A stretch of 64,000 nt of DNA. It comes from Bathymodiolus brooksi. Lineage: Eukaryota; Mollusca; Bivalvia; Mytilida; Modiolidae. Below are positions 1 to 12,000 of the stretch, piece by piece; position 1 is the stretch's first letter; the number at the start of each line of letters is the position of its first letter. The notes beneath the pieces are model-generated. The model made no database searches, was not told the DNA's origin, and saw only the letters and a list, made by a program, of their open reading frames with translations. The position numbers were made by a program, and so were the translations under genes. Location of the stretch: the NCBI GenBank assembly GCA_963680875.1, contig OY804580.1, positions 93,401,353 to 93,465,352 on the forward strand, given 5' to 3'.

Positions 1-354
1 TTTAAGCTATATTCCTGCCCATTGTGAGGTTCACTCTATGCAACCTTATGCAATAATGTTTGTGGTTTACTTGCATCAGATTTGTGGTCTTCTCCAGATT
101 ATGATGCATAACTAAATAATAAATAGTTATAAATAGTTACTGCTTTAAGTAACTATGTGTTACTAAGTTAGTTATACATTTGGTGTTGTGCAAATTATTT
201 AGACGTATGTATATAATAACAGTTTCTGTTATAATTCAGAAAAAAAAATATGATTCATAATTCTTCTATTTAAAAATTACTATTGCAATATATATATACA
301 ATATCCGTACATTGTCGGAAAATATAAAATTTATTTGCGCGAGCTTCAGAAATA
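1..354. other. AT-rich sequence without a recognised gene
   Basis: No coding signal or known repeat was recognised. It holds a short TA run near 290 and A-rich tracts. Confidence 0.5.
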
Positions 355-670
355 GGTAAACAAGCGAGCCTTTGGTGAGCCTTTCTAGTCTGTTTCGCAG
401 CGAGTGCGTATATTGTGCTTATCCTGCAATATCAAAAGGTCCAAAACAACTGCCAAATTGTCCGAAAATACCTGAAACAACCGTCCTTTTAAATGTTTTC
501 AAATGCGTCATCTGCGACCTCAGCGCTTATACTGTTACCGTTTCTTTCTGTTGCTAGCATGAATCAGGTACCAGTAAAGCTATATTTTGGTTGATGACCC
601 TATATAACAAACAAATTATCCAGTCAATGTAATTTGACTGCTCAGATAGAACCAGTGCAGGATAAAAGTA
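355..670. repeat. Dispersed repeat F, copy 1
   Basis: About 310 bp resembles 24290-24600 in the same order. Both copies share the phrases AGCCTTTGG, TATTGTG, TTATCCTGCAAT, GGTACCAG, TATCCAGTCAA and ATAGAACCAGTGC. A short open frame (372-557) lies in this copy, but it is not kept in the other, so I treat the pair as non-coding repeats of unknown class. Confidence 0.6.
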
Positions 671-1385
671 ATTATTGACCTTTAGTCAAGAAGTTGTGAC
701 ATTATAATTAACACCTTTAGTCATCGTGTATTACCAATGTTCTGTTATGGAGGTTAACAATCTAGAAATACGGTCAGTTAGAATGGCTAAGTACATGATT
801 GTATTGCGTTGCTATGGTTATTAATAAATATTAAAATTGATATAGTTGTAATAACGATAGTAGATTTTCCTAAGCATATTAAGGTAAAATAAATGAATAT
901 GAATTATCTCTCCGTTGACTTTGATGAACTTAAAGCAATACACACGACTTAACGTTAATAGTAGTATTTAGTAATTATTTCTATAAACAATTGATGTTTG
1001 TTAGAAAATTATTCTGATCGCAAACTTGCAATTTATGTATAAATTTATTTATTTTTAAAGAAAACCTCTGTTTTTCCAAGCATTATTAATACTATGCATT
1101 GAACCCCTTACATTCGACTTATTATTATAGCATGACAATACGAAATATAACATGTCAATTATTTTAATAACATGAACACAGTTTTTTAATGATAATACAT
1201 ATATTGTGATTAATTGTTATTTTCGCCTCATCGTTTTAAAACATTTATTTTACTTGTAAAACGAAATAAGATGATATACAATATAGCATTAAAAAGATAA
1301 AGAGGATTTTGTTCTGCGAATTTCAATCGTTTTTTCTTAATGTACATGATCTTTTATATACATTGGAAGTTACATAAAAAGAGAG
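671..1385. other. AT-rich intergenic sequence
   Basis: No gene, RNA or repeat was recognised in this stretch. Confidence 0.5.
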
Positions 1386-1387
1386 GG

Positions 1388-1622
1388 GCCGTCGATATTG
1401 TGATCGTAAGGTAGTTGGATTTACAACTACATATGCAATCAGTGCCCATCATCACTAATGTTGCGAGTTCGAACCTCGCTACAACATAATGCGATAATGT
1501 TTGTCAGTGACTTACGGTAGGTCGGTGGTTTTCACCGGGTACTCCGGTTCCTCCACCAATAAAACTTATCGCCACGATAGAATTGAAATATTGATGAACG
1601 TGGCGTTAAACACCATAAACCA
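1388..1622 (+). mobile_element. tRNA-derived SINE (family 1), near full length
   Basis: The tRNA-like head runs through GTAGTTGGATTTACAACTAC and a B-box-like GAGTTCGAACC. The body has CGGTGGTTTTCACCGGGTAC and a 3' end reading GAAATATT..GTGGCGTTAAACACC. More than 20 copies or fragments of this family occur in the window. The structure matches tRNA-headed, conserved-core SINEs known from molluscs; I do not assign a named family. Confidence 0.8.
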
Positions 1623-1689
1623 ACCAACCAACCCATAAAAAGAAATTAGCAAAGTTAATTTGTTTGTAAAAGACACAGCTATTGTTTGA

Positions 1690-1905
1690 ATGATGCAAAA
1701 ATTAAAAAACAAACAATAACACACTGTCGGAATGGTTCTTAAACCTAATATAGAAAAATCAGAGAGAGAGTCAAAATCAATACCTCTAACATGCAAAGAC
1801 ATAACCACTCACTTTCCTGGCTTGGAACAGACACTTCAATTAAAAGTGACAGAGTTAAACTGGTTTTATGGACCCAAATCTTCCCTCTTAGAACAAAAAA
1901 TACAC
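1690..1905. repeat. Dispersed repeat D, copy 1
   Basis: It shares an ordered set of blocks with 14640-14750, 20880-20945 and 50655-50830: an A-rich start, CACTGTCG, TACCTCTAAC-like, TTCCTGG-TTGG, ACTTCAAT-AAAAG and TTTATGGaCCCAAA. The minus strand gives short partly conserved peptides (GIDF.SLSDFSI), so it may be a decayed coding part of a transposon. Class unknown. Confidence 0.5.
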
Positions 1906-3130
1906 GAGAGACTATTCAACATTACATTACATTTAGACATAAATTCAAGTATACAAACAGCTTGTAGTAAGAAAATGTATGGATGCAAATGAACATGAGA
2001 GACCATTACAACATTACACACATATACAGCGCCGGTATTTTCCCTAATCTTATTAGTTTTGGAAACAATGAATATAACACATGGTGTGATTGGGTACTTG
2101 GATTTAAAACGTCTGTGTCACGAAGATTAATTCTATTTTGTATAACGATCAAGATTCGAACGTTCTTTATAATAATCTGCTCTGAACACACCCAGTTATA
2201 TGTGAGGATTGACATTTTATTCACACACGGGAGACATTTACATGGCCACATCATTTCACTAAGAAATGAGTCTTGGACCCATAAAATTATCTTAAATCAA
2301 CATTAGAGAAACTCGAAAGGGCAATCTAGAATGGACAATCCAGAGACAGTGGCAACATTGGGTACACAGGACGAAAACAAACAACCACAAAAACACAACA
2401 CAACACAGAAAACTGCAACACTGATTTAACCAAAAGAACCGGGAGTGAACACAGGTGCTGGCGAAGGGTAAGAAGATCCTGCTTCTTATAAGACACCCAC
2501 CTTGTTATTCATATGATGAAGACGTGTTGCATACCACTATATATATAAGAAGACAAACACCAATAACAAATAAGACATGTTCTCTCCTACAAAACAACTG
2601 AGGATAAAGACGAATCGAACTTCGAAAATCAGAAATTGTAACAGACATCACAATGGTAAAAACATGTGAAAGTGGTTTTATTATGTCAATGACTGAAATA
2701 CCTTGACAGTGAAATTTATTTAGCCAAGTTATTACTACTTAAAAGCACACCATTCTGGGACAAACAGGGCGTTTGTCATATGTACCTACTTATTACACAA
2801 TCATATGACATTATTTTCCGGCTGATACAGAGTAATTCATTAAACTTTCTAGTGTTATATGACGCCAATGTACTGGGCTACAAAAAGGTGTCACAGGAAT
2901 CCTAGCCTTACTTTATATTGTTTAACTAGCATAGTGCGACATGTCAATACATTATGGTACAATCTAGAAGTTTATGCATTTTTCCTTGAGATAAAATAAT
3001 TCATTTAAAATCATATTTTGAAGTTCATGCTCATTGTAAAGCCCCCTAAATTCCCCAGTACAGAGTGGAACACTTATCTCAACGAGAAAGTGTTTTCGTT
3101 TTCAAGAGTTTCTTCCGACAGGGAAGTATT
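1906..3130. other. Intergenic repeat-derived sequence
   Basis: Several short open frames on both strands (1983-2306, 2006-2254) overlap and show no domain. A fragment of the RT-family 3' tail lies at about 2420-2520 on the minus strand (accgggagtgaacacaggtgc). The rest is unrecognised. Confidence 0.4.
2420..2520 (-). mobile_element. Fragment of RT-family 3' tail
   Basis: The minus strand carries the block also seen at 14340-14640, 15430-15650, 16725-16980 and 30755-31030 (GAGCACCTG..TTC.CCCCCGG). This copy is short and diverged. Confidence 0.45.
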
Positions 3131-3138
3131 TTGAAAAG

Positions 3139-3147
3139 TATATATAA
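3139..3147 (+). promoter_or_regulatory. Candidate TATA box of the C1q gene
   Basis: TATATATAA lies about 30 bp upstream of a 74 bp tandem duplication that would form the 5' leader, and 204 bp upstream of the chosen ATG at 3351. The position fits an RNA polymerase II promoter; this is inferred from spacing only. Confidence 0.4.
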
Positions 3148-3166
3148 CTGAGGTGAAAAAGTATCC

Positions 3167-3314
3167 CACCACAGTTCTCTTACATAGGATGTGCTGTTGA
3201 ATACGTATTGTGTACAACTCTTTCTTAAAGAGAAAACAATCACCACAGTTCTCTTACATAGGATGTGCTGTTGAATACGTATTGTATACAACTCTTTCTT
3301 AAACAGAAAACAAG
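3167..3314 (+). repeat. 74 bp direct tandem duplication in the C1q 5' leader
   Basis: CACCACAGTTCTCTTACATA starts at 3167 and again at 3241. The two units differ at only a few positions (for example TTGTGTAC versus TTGTATAC). They end just upstream of the signal-peptide exon, so the duplication probably lies in the transcribed leader or core promoter. Confidence 0.85.
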
Positions 3315-3350
3315 TATAATCAACCCGTTGTTGTGAGATCAGTAGCAAGC

Positions 3351-5655
3351 ATGATCATAGCAAGTCTGATACTGAAAATGGCAGTTCTGCCTTGTGTAGT
3401 CTTTTCAATAAATGATCAACAAGGAGGAGATAACTCTACCGTAGAAGTACCTTTACTAAATAACCAGAATATGCCATTGGTAGCCATGTTTGATACAACC
3501 AACCTGAACAAAGCTGTGAAATCCTACATCAAAACAACGGTAGATGAGTGTACGGAGGAGAAGATTCCACAGATAAAAGACACTATTCTTGATGTAATAG
3601 GTTATGGTAAGTGTTAATTATCAAGTCATATAGGACCCGGGTGGCTCAATGAGTTAGGTAGTTGGATTACCTAACAACTCATTCAAGCCTATCACCAATA
3701 CGGCGTGGATTCGCACCCGGCTTTGTAAATTACAAAAAGGTGCACTTGACTCGCAGTCGCAAGTGATAAAGTTTACCAGTTGCTTGCCCATGATCGGTGG
3801 TTCTCTCCGGGTACTCCGGCTTCTTCCACCTCTAAGGCTGAAATATTGCTGAAAAGTGGCGCTAAACACCAAAATTCAAATCAACCAAGTCATATAATTT
3901 ACTGATTATTTACCATACAATTCAATTCAAAAACGAAGCCAAGATGTGGCGTTAATCGAAAGAAATTAAAGGTAGCGTTGAATTGCAGGATACGGGACGT
4001 TTCACGCTCATTTTAGGATATGTGTTACTAGTATGTTCATTATTGAAGACACAACTGTGACTTTGAAATGAAGAATGGAAATAAAATCGCTGTTCATTTA
4101 CTTTAGTTTATGTCTTCAGGATAAACTTGGATAGTCTCTCATATTCATTTACATCCATTTCATATTTAACTTATTCGTACATAATTATTTTTTTTTATTT
4201 CACCTAGTTTCAGCTAGAAATTATCATATGTGGTGTTAAATCTCTGCTTTTTCTCCTTCTCCCCTTGCAGGTGCAGAGATTTAGATAGTGTTATGACTGC
4301 TACCTGAAAGTGCCCCCCCCCCCCTCCTCCATTTTTTTTTTGGTCGTGATCGTTTGGCAGTTTGATTAGCATCTGCCTATACATTCAACGTATATCATTA
4401 TAAAAGTTGTGAGTTCGATTCTCGTCCGTGTCGAAGGTGTACTCGATGAAACTGTATGTGATAAGAAAACTCGAAAACTTGATATCATTTTAACCCAGCT
4501 TCGATGTTTTGCTTCTTTTTTTAATTACTATTTGTTCCAAGTAAATATAGTCTCAGACCCGTCTTGTGTCTTGTGGTGCCAATCGCGAAGAATTCTATCA
4601 TTTCTTCTTCGATTGTTCCCATTATTCAAATATAAGGCATACATTGTTTCAAAATCTCAACTGGCTACCTAATTATTGTGTCTTAGACCTTACACGTTTG
4701 ACCTGTGGTAATCCTAAACTCTCATATGAACAGAACGAATTTATTTTCAAGCACGTGTTTGAATATATAAAGAGGTCAGAAAGGTTTCTTGTTGTCTAGT
4801 AGTTCAACAAAAGAACAATCGCACACATCATCACCACTAACCCCTCTCTCTCATTCCTTTCTTCATTCTCTGTTTTTGTTCAATCTACACATATCAATGC
4901 AAGAAATATGTATATACATGCATGTTCTATCAAATAATGTTGTAACTTATTATATGTAGGAGAAGACTTCATAAGTTTGCTTAGCTTGTGTCTTATCCTT
5001 TTTGCACATTTGAGCAAATAAAATATGTTTAAACTAATTAATTATAAAATTTTTAAGATACTAAAGGGGTAATCAGAAGCCATAAATCAAAAGACAGACA
5101 AAAATAATGACCAAAAGAAAAAAAGGACAAAAACATTGATCCACAAATCACTGCTCAAAAACGATTGAGCAACACGAACCCCGCAAAAAAACAAGGTGCA
5201 CCTAAAGAGTAAATAATATTATCAACGTAATCATAAATATTTCAGAACCTGGAAGACAGCAAGAGAGACCTGCATTCACAGCCTCATTAACGTCCAGGAA
5301 ATCATTTAGTACATCCGGAAGCGAAGTTATCGTGTTTGATCAAGTATGGCTTAATAGTGGTAACGCATACGACCCAAATACTGGGGTATTTACTGTACCA
5401 CGGACTGGGCTGTACATGCTTTCGACAACAGTGATGTCAACATACGAAAGACATTTACATTGCCATTTGTGGAAGGACAATGAAGCATTGTTAGCGATAT
5501 TTGGAACAGGATATAGCACTGGTACAATAAATCTTGTTATGGCTTTATCAAACGGTAGCAGAATATACGTAAAACATGATAGTAATAGAATAAATGAAGA
5601 TATTCTCGGTAGCCATTACTCAATGTTTTCCGGATTACTTCTTAGTGAAGGATAA
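3351..5655 (+). CDS. Secreted C1q-domain-containing protein, two exons (3351-3606, 5246-5655)
   Basis: The joined CDS is 666 nt, 221 residues plus stop. Exon 1 begins at ATG 3351 with a hydrophobic signal peptide (MIIASLILKMAVLPCVVFS). About 65 residues of linker with two cysteine-free stretches follow, ending in a GTAAGT donor at 3607. Exon 2 follows a TTTCAG acceptor; the phase-1 junction makes a Glu codon. From about residue 95 it reads as a globular C1q head: AFTA, then VIVFDQVWLNSGNAYDPNTG, GVFTVPRTGLYMLS, and a C-terminal FSGLLL. There is no collagen repeat, which is usual for molluscan C1qDC lectins. Such proteins are secreted, often trimeric, and act in recognition and innate immunity. 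An in-frame GTG at 3333 is rejected as the start because ATG 3351 begins the signal peptide. The intron (3607-5245) holds SINE and LINE fragments. Ligand is unknown. Confidence 0.88.
3637..3890 (+). mobile_element. tRNA-derived SINE, variant head, in the C1q intron
   Basis: The head (GGGTGGCTCAATGAGTTAGG..GGATTCGCACCCGGC) differs from family 1, but the body (GGTGGTTCTCTCCGGGTACT..TGAAATATTGCTGAAAAGTGG) is shared. It is a different tRNA-derived head on the same conserved core. Confidence 0.75.
4342..4470 (+). mobile_element. SINE head fragment in the C1q intron
   Basis: GGTCGTGATCGTTTGGCAGT and a B-box-like GAGTTCGATTCTC are followed by GGTGTACTCGATG. The 3' core is missing, and a LINE fragment begins about 75 bp further on. 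Confidence 0.6.
4545..5035 (+). pseudogene. 3' fragment of a non-LTR retrotransposon
   Basis: The frame at 4566-4799 encodes a C-terminal LINE tail: a CCHC-like knuckle (SCGANREEFYHFFFDC) followed by WLPNYCVLDLTRLTCGNPKL and a terminal FKHVFEYIKRSERF. This pattern is typical of the last ~80 residues of CR1/L2/Rex-like elements. A 3' UTR of ~230 nt follows, ending in an A-rich stretch near 5035. RT and endonuclease are absent, so this is a 5'-truncated insertion in the C1q intron. Confidence 0.7.
5055..5205 (-). mobile_element. RT-family 3' tail fragment
   Basis: The minus strand carries the recurring end block. On the plus strand it reads ACTAAAGGGGTAATCAGAA, GACAGACAA, then CACGAACCCCGC. 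It matches 14340-14640 and 16725-16980. Confidence 0.6.
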
Positions 5656-5701
5656 TCAACACATTAATATCGTTACTTGCTGACTCAACGATTACAGCAA
5701 T

Positions 5702-5707
5702 AATAAA
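5702..5707 (+). promoter_or_regulatory. Polyadenylation signal for the C1q gene
   Basis: AATAAA lies 47 nt after the C1q stop codon. A T/G-rich tract follows at 5750-5785, which would suit a downstream element. Confidence 0.5.
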
Positions 5708-5754
5708 TCAATAATATACTTGCCCGCATTTGCTCCTGGCTTGGTAATCAAAAC

Positions 5755-5786
5755 GTGTGTGTGTGGGGTGGGGGGTGGGGGGGTGT
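5755..5786 (+). repeat. G-rich tract with G-quadruplex potential
   Basis: GTGTGTGTGG is followed by runs of 4, 6 and 7 G separated by single T. It lies between the convergent C1q and LRR gene ends. Confidence 0.7.
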
Positions 5787-6026
5787 TAAATTAGTGTTAT
5801 ATAAATAAGTAGGTAATTTAATTTGTATTCATATTACATTGCATATACATTTTGTACTTTAGGGTATATTTACAATATTCAATTTGTACCGGTTGAATCA
5901 GGTACTGGTACTAGGTGGTATCACTACTCGTCATGGACAAGGCAGCATGAACAAATGTTGTTGTTTTCTTGGCAATTCACAGCGGATGATATAATGCATT
6001 CTTTGGATATTGATAGAAATACATTC

Positions 6027-9000
6027 TTATTCCAATTCGATATCATCACGATTCAAATCGGACAAGATATTATCACAGAACTCCAAATGTCTTTCTCTGT
6101 TTTCAAATCTGTCTAATGCATTGCCTCCCAAAAATGCATGACACTCGGGTAAAATGTAGCACTTTTGTATGTTTGCCAGACCACAACATTCTTTTAAAAT
6201 AATTCTACTATCAGATTCCGAGAGCGGTGTAAAACTTTGGATGCCAAGTGTTTTAAGATATCTACATTTGGCAGCCACGTTAAAAAACATGTCGGATTTC
6301 AGCCGGACTGAAGCTACAATATGATATTGAAAAACAGCGGACTTCTTCCAGTGTTTCTATCAAAGACAGAACGTTTTGAAAGGAATTTCGAAGATTATTT
6401 CTACTGATATTTAAGTCCAATAAAGTAGATGTTACTGGCCATTCTAATAGAAACTGCATGTCAGAATCAGATAACCGACAGTCTCTTAATGATAGAAATG
6501 TAAACTTTTGCTTCAATCCCTTCAATAAGGAACAAACATTTCCTTTCAAGTTACACAAAGATAAACTTAGCTTTTGAAGGTTATCCATTGGTCCAAGCAC
6601 TTTATTCAGCTTAGATGCTACATTTTCATTTTGGTCACAGTGTATTGTATTTGGAAGGCTTAGAGATTTTATATTTGGTAGTAAAGATAAGCCCTCTAAC
6701 ATAATGTCTACTTGGTCCTCGTCTGAACACATGTGGCTATTTTCTATCTCAAGATGGGTAAGATCCTACAAGGAAGAAAAAAATGTCAGTACAATAATAT
6801 GTTTGTTTGCTTGCTTGTTTGGTGGTGATTAACGCCACTATCAACAATATTTCAGTTATATCGTGGCGGTTAGTTTTATTGGTGGAGGAAACCAAAGGAC
6901 ACGAAGAAAACCATCGACCTGTCGCATGTCACTGACAAACTTTATCCTTGTATCAAACCTTACTTTTGGCGAAAACCTATTCAATAAATGAGTTCAAATA
7001 AGTTGAAAGAGCTATATAATTTAAGTAAATTTCTATTTCGAGAACTGAAATTAAGATTTGACATGTTATAATTTGTATCAATATACCTTCTGCTATTCTA
7101 AGCAAATACTATGTATACCTATAGTTGATGGTGAATAAAGATTATTAGGATAATATGAAGCAGCCGGCCGCGATACTGGTATTACAATACTGCTACACAA
7201 TACTGGTAATACCAGTATTTTACCAGTATCTTCCAGTATCTGCAATACTGGTACAGATACTGGTAAATACTAGTATCCCAGTATCTTCCAAAATTTTCCA
7301 GTATCTGCAATACTAGAAGATACTGGTCATTGCCAAAATATGAGTATTGTAGATACCGGAAGATTCTGGGAAATACTGGTAATACCAGTATTGCAGATAC
7401 TGGAAGATTCTGGAAAATACTGGTAATACCAGTATTGCAGATACTGGAAGATTCTGGAAAATACTGGTAATACCAGTATTGCAGATACTGGAAGATTCTG
7501 GAAAATACTGGTTATACCAGTATTGCAGATACTGGAAGATTAGGTATGAAGTTGCGGAATGTACTTTTATATTACGAATTTAGTTTGTTACACATATTTT
7601 CATTGGTTCTTCAACCCTGAATGTCAGCATATATTCGGAAAACAGACGGGGTATATATTTCAGTCCCCAAAAACGATTAAAACATGGACGACAAAACATT
7701 ACGCTTCACTGAATCAATGGTATAATACGAAATAATAAATGTATTTTTACCAAATTAAATACTGTTTGTATACTCAAAACGGCTGCATGAACAAAAAAAT
7801 ATTACAACGGTTAATTCCGTTACAAATACCTGATCGATTCAGCACACCCCTATGTTCCACGGCTGTACCATAACAAATAAACAAAACGTTGAGCCTTGAA
7901 AACTTTCGAATTCATGGGGCCACACCAAGGTTTTATTTACATGTTGTTAACATTTAAATTATTGAAACTGTTTCGCAAAACCCGTTGTTTTGTTATGTGA
8001 TATATTAATGTTATATTTATAAAGTTTATAAAATTTACTACATATGAAACTGTATTGATTTAGAAATTTAGTAAAGTATTTTCCTTTATGAGAGTCTTTG
8101 TCTTTGTCTTTGTAAGTGCCATACGACACTATATAACACTCTTGTAAATTAGGGTTGCACGTGTATAATTTAAAACTCTATGGTAACTGTCTCTCATGTA
8201 CTTTTGGGTGGCGCTGAATAATTTATAAGTGGTTGAAACTAGAGCATAATTGAAATCGTTTGGTTTTGTTGATGAATTCTCCCAAAAGTTGAAGTATGTT
8301 ATCTCTTGTCAAGTTGTATTGATCGTCCTTACCAAATGAAAGTAAGGTATCCAGGTCAAGATTTAAACTTCCTGTAGTGAAATAGAGTTCAGTTCTAAAT
8401 CCTTCCCTTTCTTCCTCATAATTTGCGCATTGCAGTAAATAATGATGTACTGTTTCTGATTCGCCGCATAAACAGTTTGGACTATCAATTTGATTGGTGA
8501 GATGTTTATAGTGATTAAGTGGAATGAAACCGGATCTGAGACCGGTGATGATTGCAAATACAGGTTTTGATGGGAAATCTTTGCGGCATTTTTCGGATAT
8601 ATTCGGATGGTATTTAAAGTAGCTTCTACCTCTGTCGGAGTTTTCCCATTGATGTTGCCATTTTTCTGAAATTGAATTTCTGGATGCAGTTATGATATCC
8701 TGCTTTGTTACCATGGTTTGAACTGCGGTATCTTGTTCTTGAGCCTCCTTTGCTGCCTCTTTAGCTAAGCGATCAGCAATTTCATTCCCTTGTACTTCTG
8801 CATGGCCAGGAGTCCATTCTAGTTCAATTCTCATTCCAGATTGTTGTAAGGTTTCCATTTTTGCTTTGATTTCTTTGATGACATTGAAATAGCTTTGAGA
8901 CTTCCAATTTAAGGTAAGGATGCCAATTGATTGTTGACTGTCGGATAGTATTTTGAGAAGTTCAATTGATCGGAATTGGGTTTGGTCAATGTAGCCCAGA

Positions 9001-12000
9001 ACAAGTTTAATTGCGATTAGTTCGCCAAGTAGAATGGAGGCTCTGTTAGATACAGGTTTCTTAAGTTCGTTGGTACTGTTACCATTGAAGATGACTGCAC
9101 CCGCTCCACAGGGTCCTGGGTTGTTGATACATGATCCATCTGTGAAAGCTAATATAGAATTTTGTGGAAGGTTTGCAATTTTGTCCAATACAGTTTGTTT
9201 TCCAGATTCTGCTTTTTCGGTTGATCTGTTTTTAGATGAGCCAAGGTGACGCCAATATTCTGGTGGAGACATTGAAGGTAACAGACCATTGAATAGAAAG
9301 CATGGTTCCATAAGATTTACATCTATACTGGTCAGGTTTTTCATATCATTAGCTTGATCAAGAATTTTGCTGAATGGTGAGACAATATAATCGGGTGTTT
9401 CCTTCTGTTTCCAGTTGTCAAATAGTTGTTTAATAGGAATATGAGTCTGAAATGAGTTTATTTTTGCCAAGTCTCGAATGGCCATTTCCTCTCGTCGCAG
9501 ATGTAATAGGATGACTCCAGCGGCAACCCCTAGAACTTCAACGCTAGCAGTGCTTGGAAGATCAAGACAAAGACATAGACCTTTCCTTTGTATTGAATCC
9601 AGCTTCTTCAACTGACTGTCATTTCCAATTTGACAGATACTGCTGGCATATGATAGAATGGATCCTACAAGACTTTGATAAATCTGGATAAGAATTCTTG
9701 ATGAGATTTTTGCTATTCCTTTAATTTGGCGTAATATTCCTACTGTTCTGGAAACTTTTTGCTCAAGGATGTTGATGTGAAAAGAAAATGTCAATTTCTC
9801 ATCTAATGTCAAGCCTAAAATCTTAGGAGTTGGATTGTATTTCAAAGATTTCCTATTTAGACTAATACAGATGTTGTCTTTTATCATACCAGTTCTTGAG
9901 AAAACGCAGTATTCAGTTTTTTCGATATTCATGTTTATTCTCCACTTCTTGGTCCATTTGTGTATTGACTATAAATCTTTTTGTATATCTGTTTCAAGAG
10001 ATGTTGGTTCTTTTCCTGTGATCCAAATAATTCCATCGTCAGCAAATTTAATTTTGTCAGATTTTGTTTGGGAGAATATGTCTTTGATGAATACATTAAA
10101 TAGAATAGGAGAAATAACAGATCCTTGCAGTATTCCAATTCCAGTTTGGAACCAATTTTCAGTGAACTTGTTAACAATACAACGGGCTTCTCTATGACTG
10201 AGAAATGTGTTTATCCAGGTCCATAATTTGCCTTTAACACCAACATGAGCTAATTTTACTAATAAGCCTTCTCTCCATACGCTATCGAAAGCCTTTTCTA
10301 GATCAATGAAGATAGATACTGTACACCCCATACATGAAACATGACCCGACACATATTTTGACGTCATTGAAGAATGACGTCAAAGGTACGGAAACGGACA
10401 TCTAGAGATACGAAAAATTAAAATAAAAGAGGCAAATTTATTTAATACAGTTGGATGTTGTATTTAATAAAAATGATGGTTAAATCCGTAATATATCTGT
10501 TATTCAGCTATCAGACAGGGTATATAATGTGACATTCCCGGCTTATGATATATATTCCCTTCGGCTGCGCCTCAGGGAATATAGATCCTAAGCCGGGAAT
10601 GTCACATTATATACCCTGTCTGATTACTGAATAACATATAATATTGGGGGGGTTTTTCAACACAGATCTTCCAAATCTTGCATATAACGTTTGTATTCCG
10701 CTTCTCCTTTCCCCGGGCCTCCCTATACCCTGTCCACTCTCTCAGTAAAACCAAACCCCTCTAAACCGCCATAGAAATGTCTATGTAAAATTAACCCCTC
10801 AATCTATAAAAAAATATATCTGTTAAAAGGAGTTCATGTGTGTTCCTCTGTGCACGATTAATTACCCCGTATAACCGGTAATTTGTGCGGTATTCTGCAG
10901 TTAACTCCGGACCGCAGAAATTAAAATCGCAGAATATAAATATTTAATGTCCAGTACAAAATACCTCCAATTCCGCCGTAAGTGTCAAATATTTAATTAG
11001 TCCTAATTACTATATCCAAATAATAATAAAAATACTGGTACTATATACATGTTTACACAACAATTAAAGGTTATTTAGCTGTGGCATGATGATTTTTAAC
11101 TGTTAATTATAATTAATCCAGATAAAGAAATATGATTCTACCAAGCTGACACCGACAATAATTGAAACAATCACATGATTAAATGTTTACAATCATCATA
11201 AAGTTTATTAAAGCAATATTTAGAATTGTTATTACATAAATTAACATTAGTGTTTTTCTAATTGTTGTAATAGCTTCGAATTCGATTGAATAATATAAAA
11301 CTGCGTGATCTCAGGATTCATCTAAAAACCAAACAAATAGAAATGTACTGGTAGTAGAATTCTGGTTAACCCGAGTTTTTATGTCTACATGTACATTATA
11401 CTAAAAGAATTGAATATAATTCATACTCATACGTCATTTCTGCTGTACATAACATGAGAGGCAAAAGTCCTGTAATGTCAAAATATTTTGTATGGTCCCT
11501 TAGAGTTTGATATATATTGGTAAGGTAATTTGACATGACTGGGCGGAGCCTAATACTATCGGTAAATACAATGAGCTGTGATTTACAGTTAGAATTAGGC
11601 TCTGCCCACTCGGGAGCCAGATACTAGAGTTTCCAGTATTGTGTGTTTTACAATACTAGTATTACCAATATTGCTGGATGAAGAATACTGGAGCTTCCAG
11701 TATTGTGTGTTTTACAATACTAGTATTACCAGTATTGCTGGATGAAGAATACTAGAGTTTCCAGTAGTGTGTGCTTTACAATACTAGTATTACCAGTATT
11801 GTTGGATGAAGAATACTGGGGCTTCCGGTATTGTGTATAGATCAACGATTCTGGTATTCCAGTATTGTAAATGCACGATACTAGTACATCCATTATTGTA
11901 TATGTACGATACTGGTATTATCAGTATTGTAACATTACAATACTGGTATTTCTAGTATTGTGCAGTGTTACAATACTGGTAATATTTACAATACTGGTAT

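Noticed and set aside
2006..2306. Overlapping frames on both strands
   Set aside because: No domain, no splice context, in a repeat-rich stretch.
9034..9249. Plus-strand frame opposite the RNase H region, and 9835-10197
   Set aside because: Shadows of the retrotransposon coding strand.
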